Source: Dermabacteraceae bacterium TAE3-ERU27 (GTDB lineage Bacteria; Actinomycetota; Actinomycetes; Actinomycetales; Dermabacteraceae). From it: a stretch of DNA of 64,000 nucleotides. The notes below the pieces were generated by a model. That model did no database searches. It was not told the DNA's origin and worked only from the letters and a program-made list of their open reading frames with translations. The stretch lies in assembly GCA_019218415.1 (NCBI GenBank), contig JAHUUL010000003.1:124001-188000 (forward strand). Direction: 5' to 3'. Shown one piece after another: positions 33,226 through 41,898 of the stretch. Positions within the stretch are counted from its first letter, which is position 1; every line of letters begins with the position of its first letter. The position numbers and the translations under genes were made by a program.

Positions 33226-34857
33226 TTACTTGGTGGAGCCGACGCTGATGAAGCTCAGGCCGGTCAGCGAGATCGGCTTGAAATCAACCAGGGTCTTGGC
33301 ATCCCAAGCGGTCGGGGTCTTGCGGTGGAACAGCGGGTACAGCGGGATGTTGTCCGACAGCAGGTTGAACATCTTGTCCCACGATTCCTTCTGCTTGGCC
33401 TTGTCGGTGGCCTGCAGACCCTCGGCGAGGAGCTTCTGCGCCTCGGTGTAGGACTCGGTGCCCTTCCAGTGCATGCGGGAGTCGGTCCAGGTGTCACCGG
33501 CGTACCACCAGCTCATCAGCAGGTCGGGGTCGTTGCCGAATACCGACGGGTCGCCGGGGGCGATCACCACGTCGTAGGCTTCCGGCTTGCCGTCGATGGT
33601 GTTGTAGACGTCGGAGGACTTCTTCTGCTCGAACTCGACCTCCATGCCGACAGCCTTCAGCGACTCCTGGATGATCGGGGTGCACTTCTTTACCCAGTCG
33701 TGGTCGGTGCACAGCATGCGGAACTTCTTCAGGCCGGTCTCGGCGAACAGCTTCTTCGCCTTCTCCGCATCCAGCGAGTAGACGGTCGAGGCCTTCTTGT
33801 AGTCCGGGTGCGAGGTCTGCAGGAAGCTGGTGGCAGCCTCTGCCTGGCCGAGCAGGCCGGTGTTGATCACCTTGTCCATGTCGATCGCGTACATGAACGC
33901 CTGGCGGTTGCGGACGTCACCGAACGGGTTGTCCTTGCTGTTGTTGAACATCGCGAACAGCAGACCGAAGCCCTGCACGGACTCAACGGTGCTGGTGGCC
34001 TTGAGCTGGTCGATCGACAGGTAGGGAACCGAGTCGATGGCCTGCACGGTGCCGGACTGCATCGCGTTGGTGCGGGTGGAGGCGTCGGGGATGATCTGCC
34101 ATTCCATGCTCTTCACCAGGGCGGGCTTGGAGCCGTTGTAGAGATCGTTGCGCTCGAAAACGACCTTCTTCGAGGAAGCGCCGTTGTCGGTCATCTTGAA
34201 GGGGCCGGTGCCGACGGGGTTGGCGTCGAACGCCTTGGGATCCTTCTCGACCAGAGCCTTCGGGACAACCTTGACGACCGCGAGGCGATCCGCGAACACG
34301 CCGGTCGGGTACTTCAGCGTGAAGGTGACGGTCTTGTCATCCTTCTTCGCAACCTTTTCGATGAAGGGAATGAAGGCGACGTAGAGCGACTTGTTCTCCG
34401 GGTTCATGACGCGCTCGAAGGAGAACACGACGTCATCGGCGGTAACCGGGGTGCCGTCGTGGAACTTAGCGTCGTCGCGCAGGGTGACGTCAACGCTGGT
34501 GCCGTCGGCCTTCGGGAGGTCCTTAGCCAGTGCGGCGTAGGTTTCGCGCGAAACCGGATCGATCTCGGTCAGGCCCTCCATCGTGTGCCAGTTGGCGGCG
34601 ATGGTCAGAGCCGAGGTGGTGGTCATGGGGTCGTAGCCATTGGTGCCGAGCTCGTAAGAGATAGCGGCAGAAATCTTGCCGTCCTTGTTGGCGCTGCCGG
34701 CTGCGGGGGCTGCCCCCTTCGAGTCGGTCTTAGGCGCATCGCCCGACTTCGGGGCGCAGGCGGCGAGGGTTGCGGCGAGGCCGGCGGCAACGCCGAACTT
34801 CGCAGACAGCCCAAAGAATTCACGGCGTGAACGGGATTCGTTGAGGGGGGACACCAT
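33226..34857 (-). CDS. Solute-binding lipoprotein of the sialic acid ABC importer (SBP family 5, Tat-type signal)
   Basis: 543 residues. The leader has a twin-arginine motif SRREFFGLS followed by a hydrophobic stretch and lipobox LAAC (Cys about 34), so it is a Tat-exported lipoprotein. The mature part matches family 5 solute-binding proteins (NGYDPM, HDGTPVTADDVVFSFERV, GTGPFKM). In other bacteria, members of this family bind dipeptides, nickel, or sialic acid (SatA-like). AAAGGAG precedes the ATG. First gene of the leftward import/catabolic operon; its promoter is shared with the regulator at 35086. Confidence 0.92.
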   Translation of the reverse strand: MVSPLNESRSRREFFGLSAKFGVAAGLAATLAACAPKSGDAPKTDSKGAAPAAGSANKDGKISAAISYELGTNGYDPMTTTSALTIAANWHTMEGLTEIDPVSRETYAALAKDLPKADGTSVDVTLRDDAKFHDGTPVTADDVVFSFERVMNPENKSLYVAFIPFIEKVAKKDDKTVTFTLKYPTGVFADRLAVVKVVPKALVEKDPKAFDANPVGTGPFKMTDNGASSKKVVFERNDLYNGSKPALVKSMEWQIIPDASTRTNAMQSGTVQAIDSVPYLSIDQLKATSTVESVQGFGLLFAMFNNSKDNPFGDVRNRQAFMYAIDMDKVINTGLLGQAEAATSFLQTSHPDYKKASTVYSLDAEKAKKLFAETGLKKFRMLCTDHDWVKKCTPIIQESLKAVGMEVEFEQKKSSDVYNTIDGKPEAYDVVIAPGDPSVFGNDPDLLMSWWYAGDTWTDSRMHWKGTESYTEAQKLLAEGLQATDKAKQKESWDKMFNLLSDNIPLYPLFHRKTPTAWDAKTLVDFKPISLTGLSFISVGSTK

Positions 34858-34943
34858 CGGTGAGCTCCTTTGCGTCGTGCCGAGCCTGGGGAGACTCGGC
34901 GATGATGGCGTGACGGGGTGCCACGGCCTTCCAAAACTATCTA

Positions 34944-34965
34944 CAGACGTCTGATGTCTGATGTG
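34944..34965. promoter_or_regulatory. Candidate operator of the sialic acid regulator
   Basis: The palindrome CAGACGTCTG (34944-34953) overlaps a tandem direct repeat GTCTGAT-GTCTGAT (34949-34962). It lies between the divergent binding-protein gene and the GntR regulator, about 90 bp from the former, the expected place for a NanR operator. No NanR GGTATA repeats are present. Confidence 0.45.
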
Positions 34966-35085
34966 TTTAGAATGACTCTACGACCGCGTAAACGGGCGGT
35001 CAAGTCGAAAGTAAAAGTCGGTACAGAAGCGCTAGTAGAGACGATTTAGCGATAGCTAATGGGCTGTATCAAGGGAGAGCAGAGC

Positions 35086-35796
35086 ATGGCTGGAATGCGG
35101 TCACGCGCCGGTGAGAGCACCGTTGATGCGATTAAATCTTTCATCCTGGAAGAGGGGCTGCGCCCCGGAGATTCCTTGCCGAGCGAATCGGAAATCTGTA
35201 GTGACCTAGGGGTTTCTCGTTCTTCCGTGCGTGAGGCCATGCGCACGCTGTCCTCGTTAGACATCGTCCAGGTAAAACACGGGCGCGGCACCACAGTGGG
35301 TGGGCTTTCCCTCTCCCCGTTCATTGCCGGGCTCGCTTTTCGCACGCTGCTTAACGAAGACGGGCGCTTCAGCCAGCTGGCGGAAGTTGTGCAGCTGCGC
35401 GAGGGCGTGGATCGCGCGATCGGAGAGAGCCTCATCGCGCGGTGCAGCGGCCAGCGCGATCCGGAACTGTCCCGCCTGGTGGAGGAGATGCGGGAGCAGT
35501 CCGCCGCCGGGGAAAGCTTCATGATGATTGATCGCGCCTTCCATGCGCGGCTGCTGGAATTCGTGGGTAACGGCCTGCTGGCGCAGATAGTCACGGCCCT
35601 CTGGGAAGTGCACACCGTGGTCGTGCCGCAGCTCGGCATCCAGGCCCCGCACGACATAGACGAAACGGTCTGCGCGCACGGGCACATGCTGGACGCGATA
35701 GAGGCCGGTGACCTAGACGCATACCTGGAGGCCGTGGGGGCGCACTACCTGCCCCTGCGCCGCGCTATCGAGCGCGCCGCTGCCAGCGCCAACTAG
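35086..35796 (+). CDS. nanR: GntR family regulator, FadR subfamily (NanR-like)
   Basis: 236 residues from ATG 35086, preceded by AAGGGAG at eight bases; the ATG at 35059 lies upstream of this ribosome site. The winged helix shows IKSFILEEGLRPGDSLPSES and SRSSVREAMRTLSSLDIVQV. The C-terminal FCD domain is all-helical with the metal/ligand-binding residues of the family (DRAFHARLLEFVGN; CAHGHMLDAIEAGD). In other bacteria FadR-type regulators of sialic acid genes respond to Neu5Ac or ManNAc derivatives. Divergent from the import operon and followed by the sialidase. Confidence 0.88.
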   Translation: MAGMRSRAGESTVDAIKSFILEEGLRPGDSLPSESEICSDLGVSRSSVREAMRTLSSLDIVQVKHGRGTTVGGLSLSPFIAGLAFRTLLNEDGRFSQLAEVVQLREGVDRAIGESLIARCSGQRDPELSRLVEEMREQSAAGESFMMIDRAFHARLLEFVGNGLLAQIVTALWEVHTVVVPQLGIQAPHDIDETVCAHGHMLDAIEAGDLDAYLEAVGAHYLPLRRAIERAAASAN

Positions 35797-35885
35797 GGGG
35801 GATTCCGTTGCGCCGTGGCGGAAGCAAAACGCGGCGGGGAAAACTGAATAGTTGTTTGGCAGGCCCTTGTATTAGGAGGAAATGA

Positions 35886-37292
35886 ATGGCCAGTCATACC
35901 GTCATCGCTAGCGAAGGTGAGGACGGATACGCGCGCTACCGCATTCCCGCGCTCACTCTAACCGCCACGGGAGAACTGCTCGCCGTCTATGACGCGCGCG
36001 GGGGAGTGGACGACCTGCCCGGCCCTATTGACCTGGTTTCGCGCAGCTCTGCCGATGGCGGTGTGAGCTGGGGGCCGCAGCTACCGGTACGGGTGGGCGG
36101 CGGGCACGAGGGGTACGGCGACGCCTGCCTGCTGACCCTGGAAAACGGTGACATTCTGTTGCTGCATGCGGCTTCCGAGCGGGCGGGGTTCTTTGAATCG
36201 CGCCGCCTGTCGGAAAGCCCGGAGATAGATTCCGACCCGCATATCCTGCAGCTCGACCTATTGCGCAGCGTTGATGGCGGCAAGAGCTGGCAGCCCGCGC
36301 AGCGGCTTACCGCCGCTTTCCACGCCGCTCTGCGCGAGGCTGCCCCGGAATTGGCCGAGCGAGTGAGCGGCGTTTTCCCCAGCTCCGGCACCGGCCTTTG
36401 CGCGGAAGACGGCAGCGCGCACTTCACCATCGTCATGCTTGTTGGCAAAGAGATCTACACCTGCATCTTGAGCAGCAGCGACGGCGGTAAAGCCTGGCGG
36501 GTGGGGCAGATATTTGGGCCCGGCACCAACGAATCCGCCCTGGCCCAGGCAAGCGACGGTAGTTTCGTCTACCATTCCCGTGCCATTGGCTGCCGCAAGT
36601 CTTCCCGCGACGGCGGTGACGGTTACGCAGAGCTGAAAGACCAGCCGCTGCTGAGCGATCCGGGATGTAACGGCTCCGTGTTGCGCTGGGGAAACCTGTT
36701 GGTAGCAACCCACCTAGCGGACCCCGCCCTCAGGCGTTGCCTGGCGGTAGACATTTCCCCCGACATGGGAGAGACCTGGCGCAGGTGCGTCATCATCACA
36801 GAAGCGGAGGCCGCCTATTCCACCGCGGTGGTATTGCCCGACGGGGCGCTCGGTGTGCTGTGGGAGGCTGGCGGTTGTCGCTCCCTGGTGTTTACCCGGG
36901 TGGAGGCGCACGCCTGCGGCTTGAGCACGATACTGCCCGACGAAACCCCGGCTGTTTCGTTGCGGCACATCGTGCCCGCACCCCTCCCGCAGGGGGAAAA
37001 GGATTTGGCTCTACCCGGGCAGAACGAATGGGGGGAGGGCGTTTACAAAATCGTTTCCCCCGGCCCCCAGGTGATTAGGCATCGCGACTCCCTGAAAGAA
37101 ACCGCGCGGCGCGAGATAGCCGCGGGAGACATTCTGGTGTTCGATATCAGGCTGCCGGGTGGCGAGATCCTCTTCAACCGGGAATACCTGGTAAGGGAAG
37201 AAGACATTAGCGGGGATGTCGTGTCGGCGCTTCCGCCGGGAGCAACCGCGCCGGTCACCGTTCCCCGCGTATGGCGCGGGCCCGCCCACTAA
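35886..37292 (+). CDS. Exo-alpha-sialidase (BNR/Asp-box) without export signal
   Basis: 468 residues from ATG 35886, AGGAGG five bases upstream. Family 33-type beta-propeller features: RIP motif YRIPAL at 18-23; four Asp boxes (SSADGGVSW, SVDGGKSW, SSDGGKAW, SPDMGETW); catalytic-site Glu in the NESAL region; and GVLWE late in the propeller. There is no signal peptide, lipobox, LPXTG or carbohydrate-binding domain, so the enzyme is predicted to be cytoplasmic. The 80 C-terminal residues form a non-propeller extension. A cytoplasmic sialidase would act on imported sialyl-oligosaccharides. It is 89 bp downstream of the regulator. Confidence 0.9.
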   Translation: MASHTVIASEGEDGYARYRIPALTLTATGELLAVYDARGGVDDLPGPIDLVSRSSADGGVSWGPQLPVRVGGGHEGYGDACLLTLENGDILLLHAASERAGFFESRRLSESPEIDSDPHILQLDLLRSVDGGKSWQPAQRLTAAFHAALREAAPELAERVSGVFPSSGTGLCAEDGSAHFTIVMLVGKEIYTCILSSSDGGKAWRVGQIFGPGTNESALAQASDGSFVYHSRAIGCRKSSRDGGDGYAELKDQPLLSDPGCNGSVLRWGNLLVATHLADPALRRCLAVDISPDMGETWRRCVIITEAEAAYSTAVVLPDGALGVLWEAGGCRSLVFTRVEAHACGLSTILPDETPAVSLRHIVPAPLPQGEKDLALPGQNEWGEGVYKIVSPGPQVIRHRDSLKETARREIAAGDILVFDIRLPGGEILFNREYLVREEDISGDVVSALPPGATAPVTVPRVWRGPAH

Positions 37293-37311
37293 AAGCACCG
37301 GACAAAAGCGA

Positions 37312-37351
37312 GGGTGGGCGGCTCCCTTTTTAGGAACCGCCCACCCTTTTT
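37312..37351. terminator. Bidirectional terminator between sialidase and catalase genes
   Basis: GGGTGGGCGG and CCGCCCACCC form a ten-pair stem with an AT-rich loop, followed by TTTTT on the plus strand. It separates two convergent units. Confidence 0.85.
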
Positions 37352-37396
37352 GCCTGACGACAGGGCCGACTAGCCGGCCCTAAAGGCTCGCTCGGC

Positions 37397-38917
37397 TCAG
37401 GCCTTCAGCGCGGCGTGCGCCTCGCGGATGCGCTGTGCAACGCCCTCGTCAATGTTCGCCCAGTACTGGAACGCGCGTTCCGCGACATCCTCGCGGGAAA
37501 CGCCCGCGATGTGCCCGGCAACGGTCTGCACGAAGCGATCGCGCTGCTCATCGCTGAAGATGTTCATCAGCAGATCGCGGGCCTGGGTGAAGTCGTCGTC
37601 CTCGGCGGAACGGATGGTCTGGGCGCGGCGCACCAGATCGCCCGAAACGTGGAACGAATCCTCGGACGCGCCGGGGTTATCGGAGAACGGGCGGCCCTCC
37701 GAGTTCGGAGCGTAAGGAGCCGCGTCACCGTTGTGGTCGTAAGCCATTGGGCCGTCCGCCGCGTAGGTGTTCATCTTCGCGTTGTGCGGGCGGTTCACCG
37801 GCAGCTGCAGGTAGTTCGCGCCGATGCGGTGGCGGTGCGTATCGGCGTAAGAGAACACGCGGCCCAGCAGCATCTTGTCGGGGGACAGGCCGGTGCCGGG
37901 GACCAGGGCGCTCGGATCGAACGCGGCCTGCTCGATCTGCGCGAAGTGGTTGACCGGGTTCTTGTCCAGCGTGAAAGTGCCAACCTTGATGCGCGGGTAG
38001 TCCTTCTGCGAAACGGTCTTGGTGACATCGAAGATGTTGTAGCGGTAGGTGAAGCCCTCCTCGAAGGGGATTACCTGCACGTACATGTCCCACTTCGGGA
38101 AGTCGCCGCGCTCGATGGCCTCGAACAGATCGCGGCGGTGCGCGTCGGCGTCGGTGCCTGCCAGACGGTCGGCCTCTTCGTTGGTGAGGGTCTCAACGCC
38201 CTGCTGGGAGATGAAGTGGTACTTGACCCAGAACTTTTCGCCCTCGGCGTTGATCCACATGTAGGTGTGGGAGCCGTAGCCGTTCTGGTGACGGTAGGTG
38301 GCGGGGATGCCGCGATCGCCCATCAGGTAGGTGACCTGGTGCGCGCTCTCCGGGTTCAGGCTCCAGAAGTCCCACTGCATCGAGTTATCGCGCAGGCCGG
38401 AAGCGCCGCGGCGCTTCTGGGAACGGATGAAGTGCGGGAACTTCATGGCGTCGCGGATGAAGAAGATCGGGGTGTTGTTGCCGACGATGTCCAGGTTGCC
38501 CTCGGTCGTGTAGAACTTTAGCGCGAAGCCGCGCGGGTCACGCCAGGTATCGGGGGAGCCGAGCTCGCCCGCCACGGTGGAGAAGCGCGCCAGCATTTCG
38601 GTGCGCGCGCCGGGCTGGAACACGGCGGCCTTGGTATAGGCCGACACGTCTTCGGTCACTTCCAGGTAGCCGAAGGCGCCGGAACCCTTCGCGTGCACCA
38701 CGCGCTCCGGGACGCGCTCGCGGTCGAAGTGCGCCATCTGCTCCACGAAGTGGACATCTTGCAGCATGATCGGGCCGTCGGCTCCCGCGGTGAGGGAGTT
38801 ACGATCGCTCTGCGCGGGAGCTCCGGTGATGGTGGTGGAGCCGGAGGCGTCCACGCCTGCCACGTGGTTAACGGTGGTGTCGGGGCTTTCGCCGGGAGTG
38901 GTGGGGTGAGTGGTCAC
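37397..38917 (-). CDS. katA: Monofunctional heme catalase
   Basis: About 506 residues from GTG 38917. A longer frame to 39166 is open, but it runs into the upstream fur gene and does not resemble catalase. Signature residues: catalytic His in [12 protein letters not shown], Asn in [10 protein letters not shown], and proximal heme Tyr in [12 protein letters not shown]. It is a small-subunit clade catalase that decomposes hydrogen peroxide. It lies about 100 bp behind the Fur-type regulator on the same strand, a usual arrangement for peroxide-responsive catalases. Confidence 0.95.
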   Translation of the reverse strand: MTTHPTTPGESPDTTVNHVAGVDASGSTTITGAPAQSDRNSLTAGADGPIMLQDVHFVEQMAHFDRERVPERVVHAKGSGAFGYLEVTEDVSAYTKAAVFQPGARTEMLARFSTVAGELGSPDTWRDPRGFALKFYTTEGNLDIVGNNTPIFFIRDAMKFPHFIRSQKRRGASGLRDNSMQWDFWSLNPESAHQVTYLMGDRGIPATYRHQNGYGSHTYMWINAEGEKFWVKYHFISQQGVETLTNEEADRLAGTDADAHRRDLFEAIERGDFPKWDMYVQVIPFEEGFTYRYNIFDVTKTVSQKDYPRIKVGTFTLDKNPVNHFAQIEQAAFDPSALVPGTGLSPDKMLLGRVFSYADTHRHRIGANYLQLPVNRPHNAKMNTYAADGPMAYDHNGDAAPYAPNSEGRPFSDNPGASEDSFHVSGDLVRRAQTIRSAEDDDFTQARDLLMNIFSDEQRDRFVQTVAGHIAGVSREDVAERAFQYWANIDEGVAQRIREAHAALKA

Positions 38918-39018
38918 GTTGCGTCCCTTTCCTAGGTGTTTAACAACCGTCAGAAGGATGAACTCGACCACCGGCAGGGGAATTAGCCCCTGTCGGTTAT
39001 GGCGGTGAGGTGGTTTCT

Positions 39019-39456
39019 TTAGGCCTTTTCGCGGCACTCGGGGCAGACGCCCCGATAGATGACGTCGGCTATCTCTAGCTCGAAGCCGTGCGAATCGCAG
39101 GGCGTCAGGCACGGGCTGTGCCCGATCGCGCAAGGAACGTCCAGGAACCTGGAGCACGACGTGCACACCATGTGGTGGTGGTTGTCGTTCTTTTCCAGTT
39201 CGTAGAGGACGCTTCTTCCGTCCAGCTGTACCGCACGGAGGATACCTGCCCCCGTGAGCGTGTGGAGAACGTCGTAAATGGCCTGTTTAGAAACGCTGCC
39301 ACCCATTTCGCGTACCGCCGCGTGGATCGCGTCGGCACTGCTGTGCGGAGCGCCGGTCAGCACCTGCAGGGTTGCGGTGCGGGCAAACGTTACGCGCAGA
39401 CCCGCTGCGCGCAGCGGCGCGGCGGGGTTGAAGTGGGCGTTCATGCTTTCTGACAC
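39019..39456 (-). CDS. Fur/PerR family metalloregulator
   Basis: 145 residues from GTG 39456 (ATG 39444 also possible). The winged helix is at 10-80 ([20 protein letters not shown]). Metal-site residues: [10 protein letters not shown] near 95, and a second structural cysteine pair VCPEC near the C-terminus. Position directly upstream of katA suggests a PerR/FurA-type peroxide sensor rather than an iron-uptake Fur, but this is contextual. Its own promoter region carries a near-perfect palindrome. Confidence 0.9.
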   Translation of the reverse strand: MSESMNAHFNPAAPLRAAGLRVTFARTATLQVLTGAPHSSADAIHAAVREMGGSVSKQAIYDVLHTLTGAGILRAVQLDGRSVLYELEKNDNHHHMVCTSCSRFLDVPCAIGHSPCLTPCDSHGFELEIADVIYRGVCPECREKA

Positions 39457-39463
39457 AATGTCA
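39451..39463. promoter_or_regulatory. Palindrome overlapping the regulator start codon
   Basis: TGACA-CAA-TGTCA, five-base arms, overlaps the GTG at 39456. It could allow auto-repression, but the arms are short and chance cannot be excluded. Confidence 0.3.
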
Positions 39464-39515
39464 CCTTACGGGCTTTTTTGGACTAAATCAAATAAGAGAA
39501 TACTTCCAACCTGTG

Positions 39516-39531
39516 TTTAGGTTTACCTAAA
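39516..39531. promoter_or_regulatory. Candidate Fur-family operator upstream of the catalase regulator
   Basis: TTTAGGT-TT-ACCTAAA: seven-base perfect arms around a two-base centre, 60 bp before the regulator start. It resembles metalloregulator boxes (Fur, Zur, DtxR half-sites share AGGT/ACCT). Autoregulation of the fur-katA unit is the simplest reading. Confidence 0.5.
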
Positions 39532-39585
39532 TGCGCAGGTCAGGGGCTTTTGTTGTGGTTTCCTTGTGAGGCATAACAATCTTTG

Positions 39586-40638
39586 TTACCTCCCGCCCGA
39601 CAGATCTAGGCGGGCAAGATCGGCCGCACCGATGAATCCGGCATCATTCCCCAGGCGGGCCAGCAGCAGCGGTGGGGCGGGGCGGAAGCCGCGCCCGGTG
39701 AGCTGACGGTGGAATGCTTCGCGGGCGGGGGAGAGCAGCATCTCCCCGGCCGCGCTGACGCCGCCGCCGACGACCAGGACTGCCGGGTCCAGCGCCGCGG
39801 CCACGTTAGCCAGACCGATGCCCAGCCAGCCGCCCATTTCGTGCAGCAGCTCAATACTCGCCGAGTCCCCCTCGGCCGCGCATTCGCTGACAGTCTGGCC
39901 GGTGATCAGGCCTATATCCCCGCCCACCGCAGAGAGCAGCGCAGAGGCCACCGGGGAATTGCTTTCGGCCAGTTCGCGCGCGGAACGGATCAATGCGCTA
40001 CCGCCCGCATACTGCTCCCAGCAACCCCGGTTGCCGCAGGCGCAAAGCTGCCCCTTGGGAACCAGCATCATGTGGCCGAACTCCCCGGCCATGCCGTAGC
40101 GCCCCCGCTGCAATCGCCCCTCGCTCACCACGGCGCCGCCGATGCCGGTGCCCAGGGTCACCATGACCACGCTGCTAACGCCGCGTGCGGCCCCAAAACG
40201 AGACTCTGCCCAGGCGGCGGCGTTGGCATCGTTTTCCACCACCACGTGTAGCCCCAGACGGGACTGCACGCGTTCGCGCAAAGGCTCGTGCCGCCAGGCG
40301 AGGTGGGGAGAAAAAACCACCTTCGCCCGGTCGCGATCAACGAAGCCCGCCGCGCCGATACCGACGCTGCGCACGCGATAGTTCTGGCGCAGACGCGAAA
40401 CTACCTCGACTATGGCTTCCTCGGTGGCCTCCGGGGAACGGGTCGGCGTGGGCACGCTGAGGCGCTGCAAAACGGCTCCGTCGGGCGCGACCACGCCCGC
40501 CTTGACGTGAGTGCCGCCGATATCCACCCCGACGGAAAGGAACTTCTGCGGCCGAGGCGAAAACGGAGCGACGCTACCGCGCAGACGGCGTAGCGGGCGC
40601 ACTCCGGTGCCGGTACTGGGACGGAAAAAGCCTGACAC
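39586..40638 (-). CDS. ROK family glucokinase
   Basis: 350 residues including a 30-residue Arg/Pro-rich N-terminal extension. VGVDIGGTHVKAG phosphate loop (about 37), VENDANAAAWAE (about 136), MVTLGTGIGGAVV (about 158), zinc motif CACGNRGCWEQYAGG (about 198). Closest in pattern to actinobacterial ROK glucokinases, which phosphorylate glucose with ATP or polyphosphate. A start nearer residue 30 cannot be excluded, as no ribosome site decides. Two bases separate it from the usp gene upstream in the same direction. Confidence 0.82.
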   Translation of the reverse strand: MSGFFRPSTGTGVRPLRRLRGSVAPFSPRPQKFLSVGVDIGGTHVKAGVVAPDGAVLQRLSVPTPTRSPEATEEAIVEVVSRLRQNYRVRSVGIGAAGFVDRDRAKVVFSPHLAWRHEPLRERVQSRLGLHVVVENDANAAAWAESRFGAARGVSSVVMVTLGTGIGGAVVSEGRLQRGRYGMAGEFGHMMLVPKGQLCACGNRGCWEQYAGGSALIRSARELAESNSPVASALLSAVGGDIGLITGQTVSECAAEGDSASIELLHEMGGWLGIGLANVAAALDPAVLVVGGGVSAAGEMLLSPAREAFHRQLTGRGFRPAPPLLLARLGNDAGFIGAADLARLDLSGGR

Positions 40639-40640
40639 GC

Positions 40641-41024
40641 TCAGACCGTAAGCACATCGCAGGGGGCTGAAAGCAGCAGGGCCTGCGAGGTGGCTCCCAT
40701 AAGGTGCCTACCCACGGCCTTTTCGCGGCGTAGGCCGATAACCAGCAGGCGGGCCTTCTCGCTTGCCGCGACGTCCACCAGGGCGTCGGTGACATCCTCC
40801 GCCTCCAGCGTACGAATCTCGCAGCGAATGCCGGCGCTGCGCGCCTTTTCCTTCACGTACGCGAAATCGTTATCGCTCGCCCGGCGAGGATCGTCCTGCG
40901 GGCTTCTCGGGCGCAGCACATTGACGGCCAGGATCGGCTCGGCCGTACGGCCCGCCTCCTGCAATGCAGCGTCAAGCGCCCGATGCCCGATCGGCGTCGG
41001 GATGAACCCCACCAGGACAGTCAC
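40641..41024 (-). CDS. Universal stress protein (UspA family)
   Basis: 127 residues, one Usp domain with the N-terminal VLVGFIPTPIGHRALDAAL strand-loop-helix. The C-terminal part has LLVIGLRREKAVGRHLMGAT, which only partly fits the ATP-binding G2xG9xG(S/T) pattern. Cytoplasmic; role in stress or redox adaptation by family. Between the acyltransferase and glucokinase genes on the same strand. Confidence 0.85.
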   Translation of the reverse strand: MTVLVGFIPTPIGHRALDAALQEAGRTAEPILAVNVLRPRSPQDDPRRASDNDFAYVKEKARSAGIRCEIRTLEAEDVTDALVDVAASEKARLLVIGLRREKAVGRHLMGATSQALLLSAPCDVLTV

Positions 41025-41072
41025 GGTCTCTCCCTCGTTTCGTGCGTTTTGGCAAAAGCTTTACGGTCGATC

Positions 41073-41765
41073 CTACTTTGTCTGAGGGGCGGGTGTATTG
41101 AGACGATCCACGTATTCTTGGCCGCTTAACTCCGCTATCCTCCGCATCAGGGTTTCTGTCAGCTCCCTGCGGCGCACGGATTTAGGTTTTCCGGGCGCTA
41201 CCTCGGAGGGAAAGATCGGCTCCCCGAAACGAATCGTGAACGGGTGGCGCAGGGGATGCTTGCTGCCGGAGGGCCAGAAGTGCTGCGTCCCGCGCAGACC
41301 CACGGGGATGATGGGGGCGTCGGCCTCAAACGCCAGCCAGGCGGCCCCGCCGCGCCCCTTATAAAGGCGGCCGTCGCGGGAACGGGTGCCCTCCGGATAG
41401 ATGCCGAAAGCCTCGCCGCGGCGCAGGTACTTCAGCGCGACCTCGAGTGAGCCCTGTGCGGAATGTAGGGTCCCCCTATCCACGGGAATTGCTCCGGCGG
41501 CGGTGAAAAATAGCCTCTGCACAAGATTGCTTAGCCCCCCGTCGTGCCAATAGGTGGACTTGACCAGAAAATGGATGCGGCGCGGGGTCAGGATCGGCAA
41601 AACTGCGCTGTCGGCGTTAGCCAGGTGATTCGCGGCGATGATCACGGCACCCTCGCGCGGAATGTTCTCCAGGCCGCTAACGCGCGGGCTCCAGAAACCG
41701 TAAAGCACCGGGACCAGGAGCCGGCGCACGGAGTCGTAGAACAGGCGGCTAGCTAATTCGCGCAT
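41073..41765 (-). CDS. 1-acyl-sn-glycerol-3-phosphate acyltransferase (PlsC family)
   Basis: About 230 residues from ATG 41765, with AAGGAA nine bases upstream; the earlier GTG at 41822 is less likely. Acyltransferase block I NHLANAD (HX4D) near 45, block III YPEGTRSRDG near 127. It acylates lysophosphatidic acid in phospholipid synthesis at the inner membrane face. It is divergent from the Gfo/Idh gene at 41899. Confidence 0.9.
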   Translation of the reverse strand: MRELASRLFYDSVRRLLVPVLYGFWSPRVSGLENIPREGAVIIAANHLANADSAVLPILTPRRIHFLVKSTYWHDGGLSNLVQRLFFTAAGAIPVDRGTLHSAQGSLEVALKYLRRGEAFGIYPEGTRSRDGRLYKGRGGAAWLAFEADAPIIPVGLRGTQHFWPSGSKHPLRHPFTIRFGEPIFPSEVAPGKPKSVRRRELTETLMRRIAELSGQEYVDRLNTPAPQTK

Positions 41766-41898
41766 CCTCTGCGGTTCCTTCGCTGCTGGGAATGACTGTC
41801 GGTCAAGCCAACGATAGTGCACGTCGGCCCCCTTGGAACTGGTGCGAGGCGCGGCGCGCTACGATTTCCCCAACACACTTTCTCTCTGGAGGTTCTTC

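Noticed and set aside
38918-39166. N-terminal extension of the catalase frame
   Set aside because: It overlaps the fur gene, is basic and unrelated to catalase, and the GTG at 38917 is preceded by a ribosome-site-like AAAGGGA.
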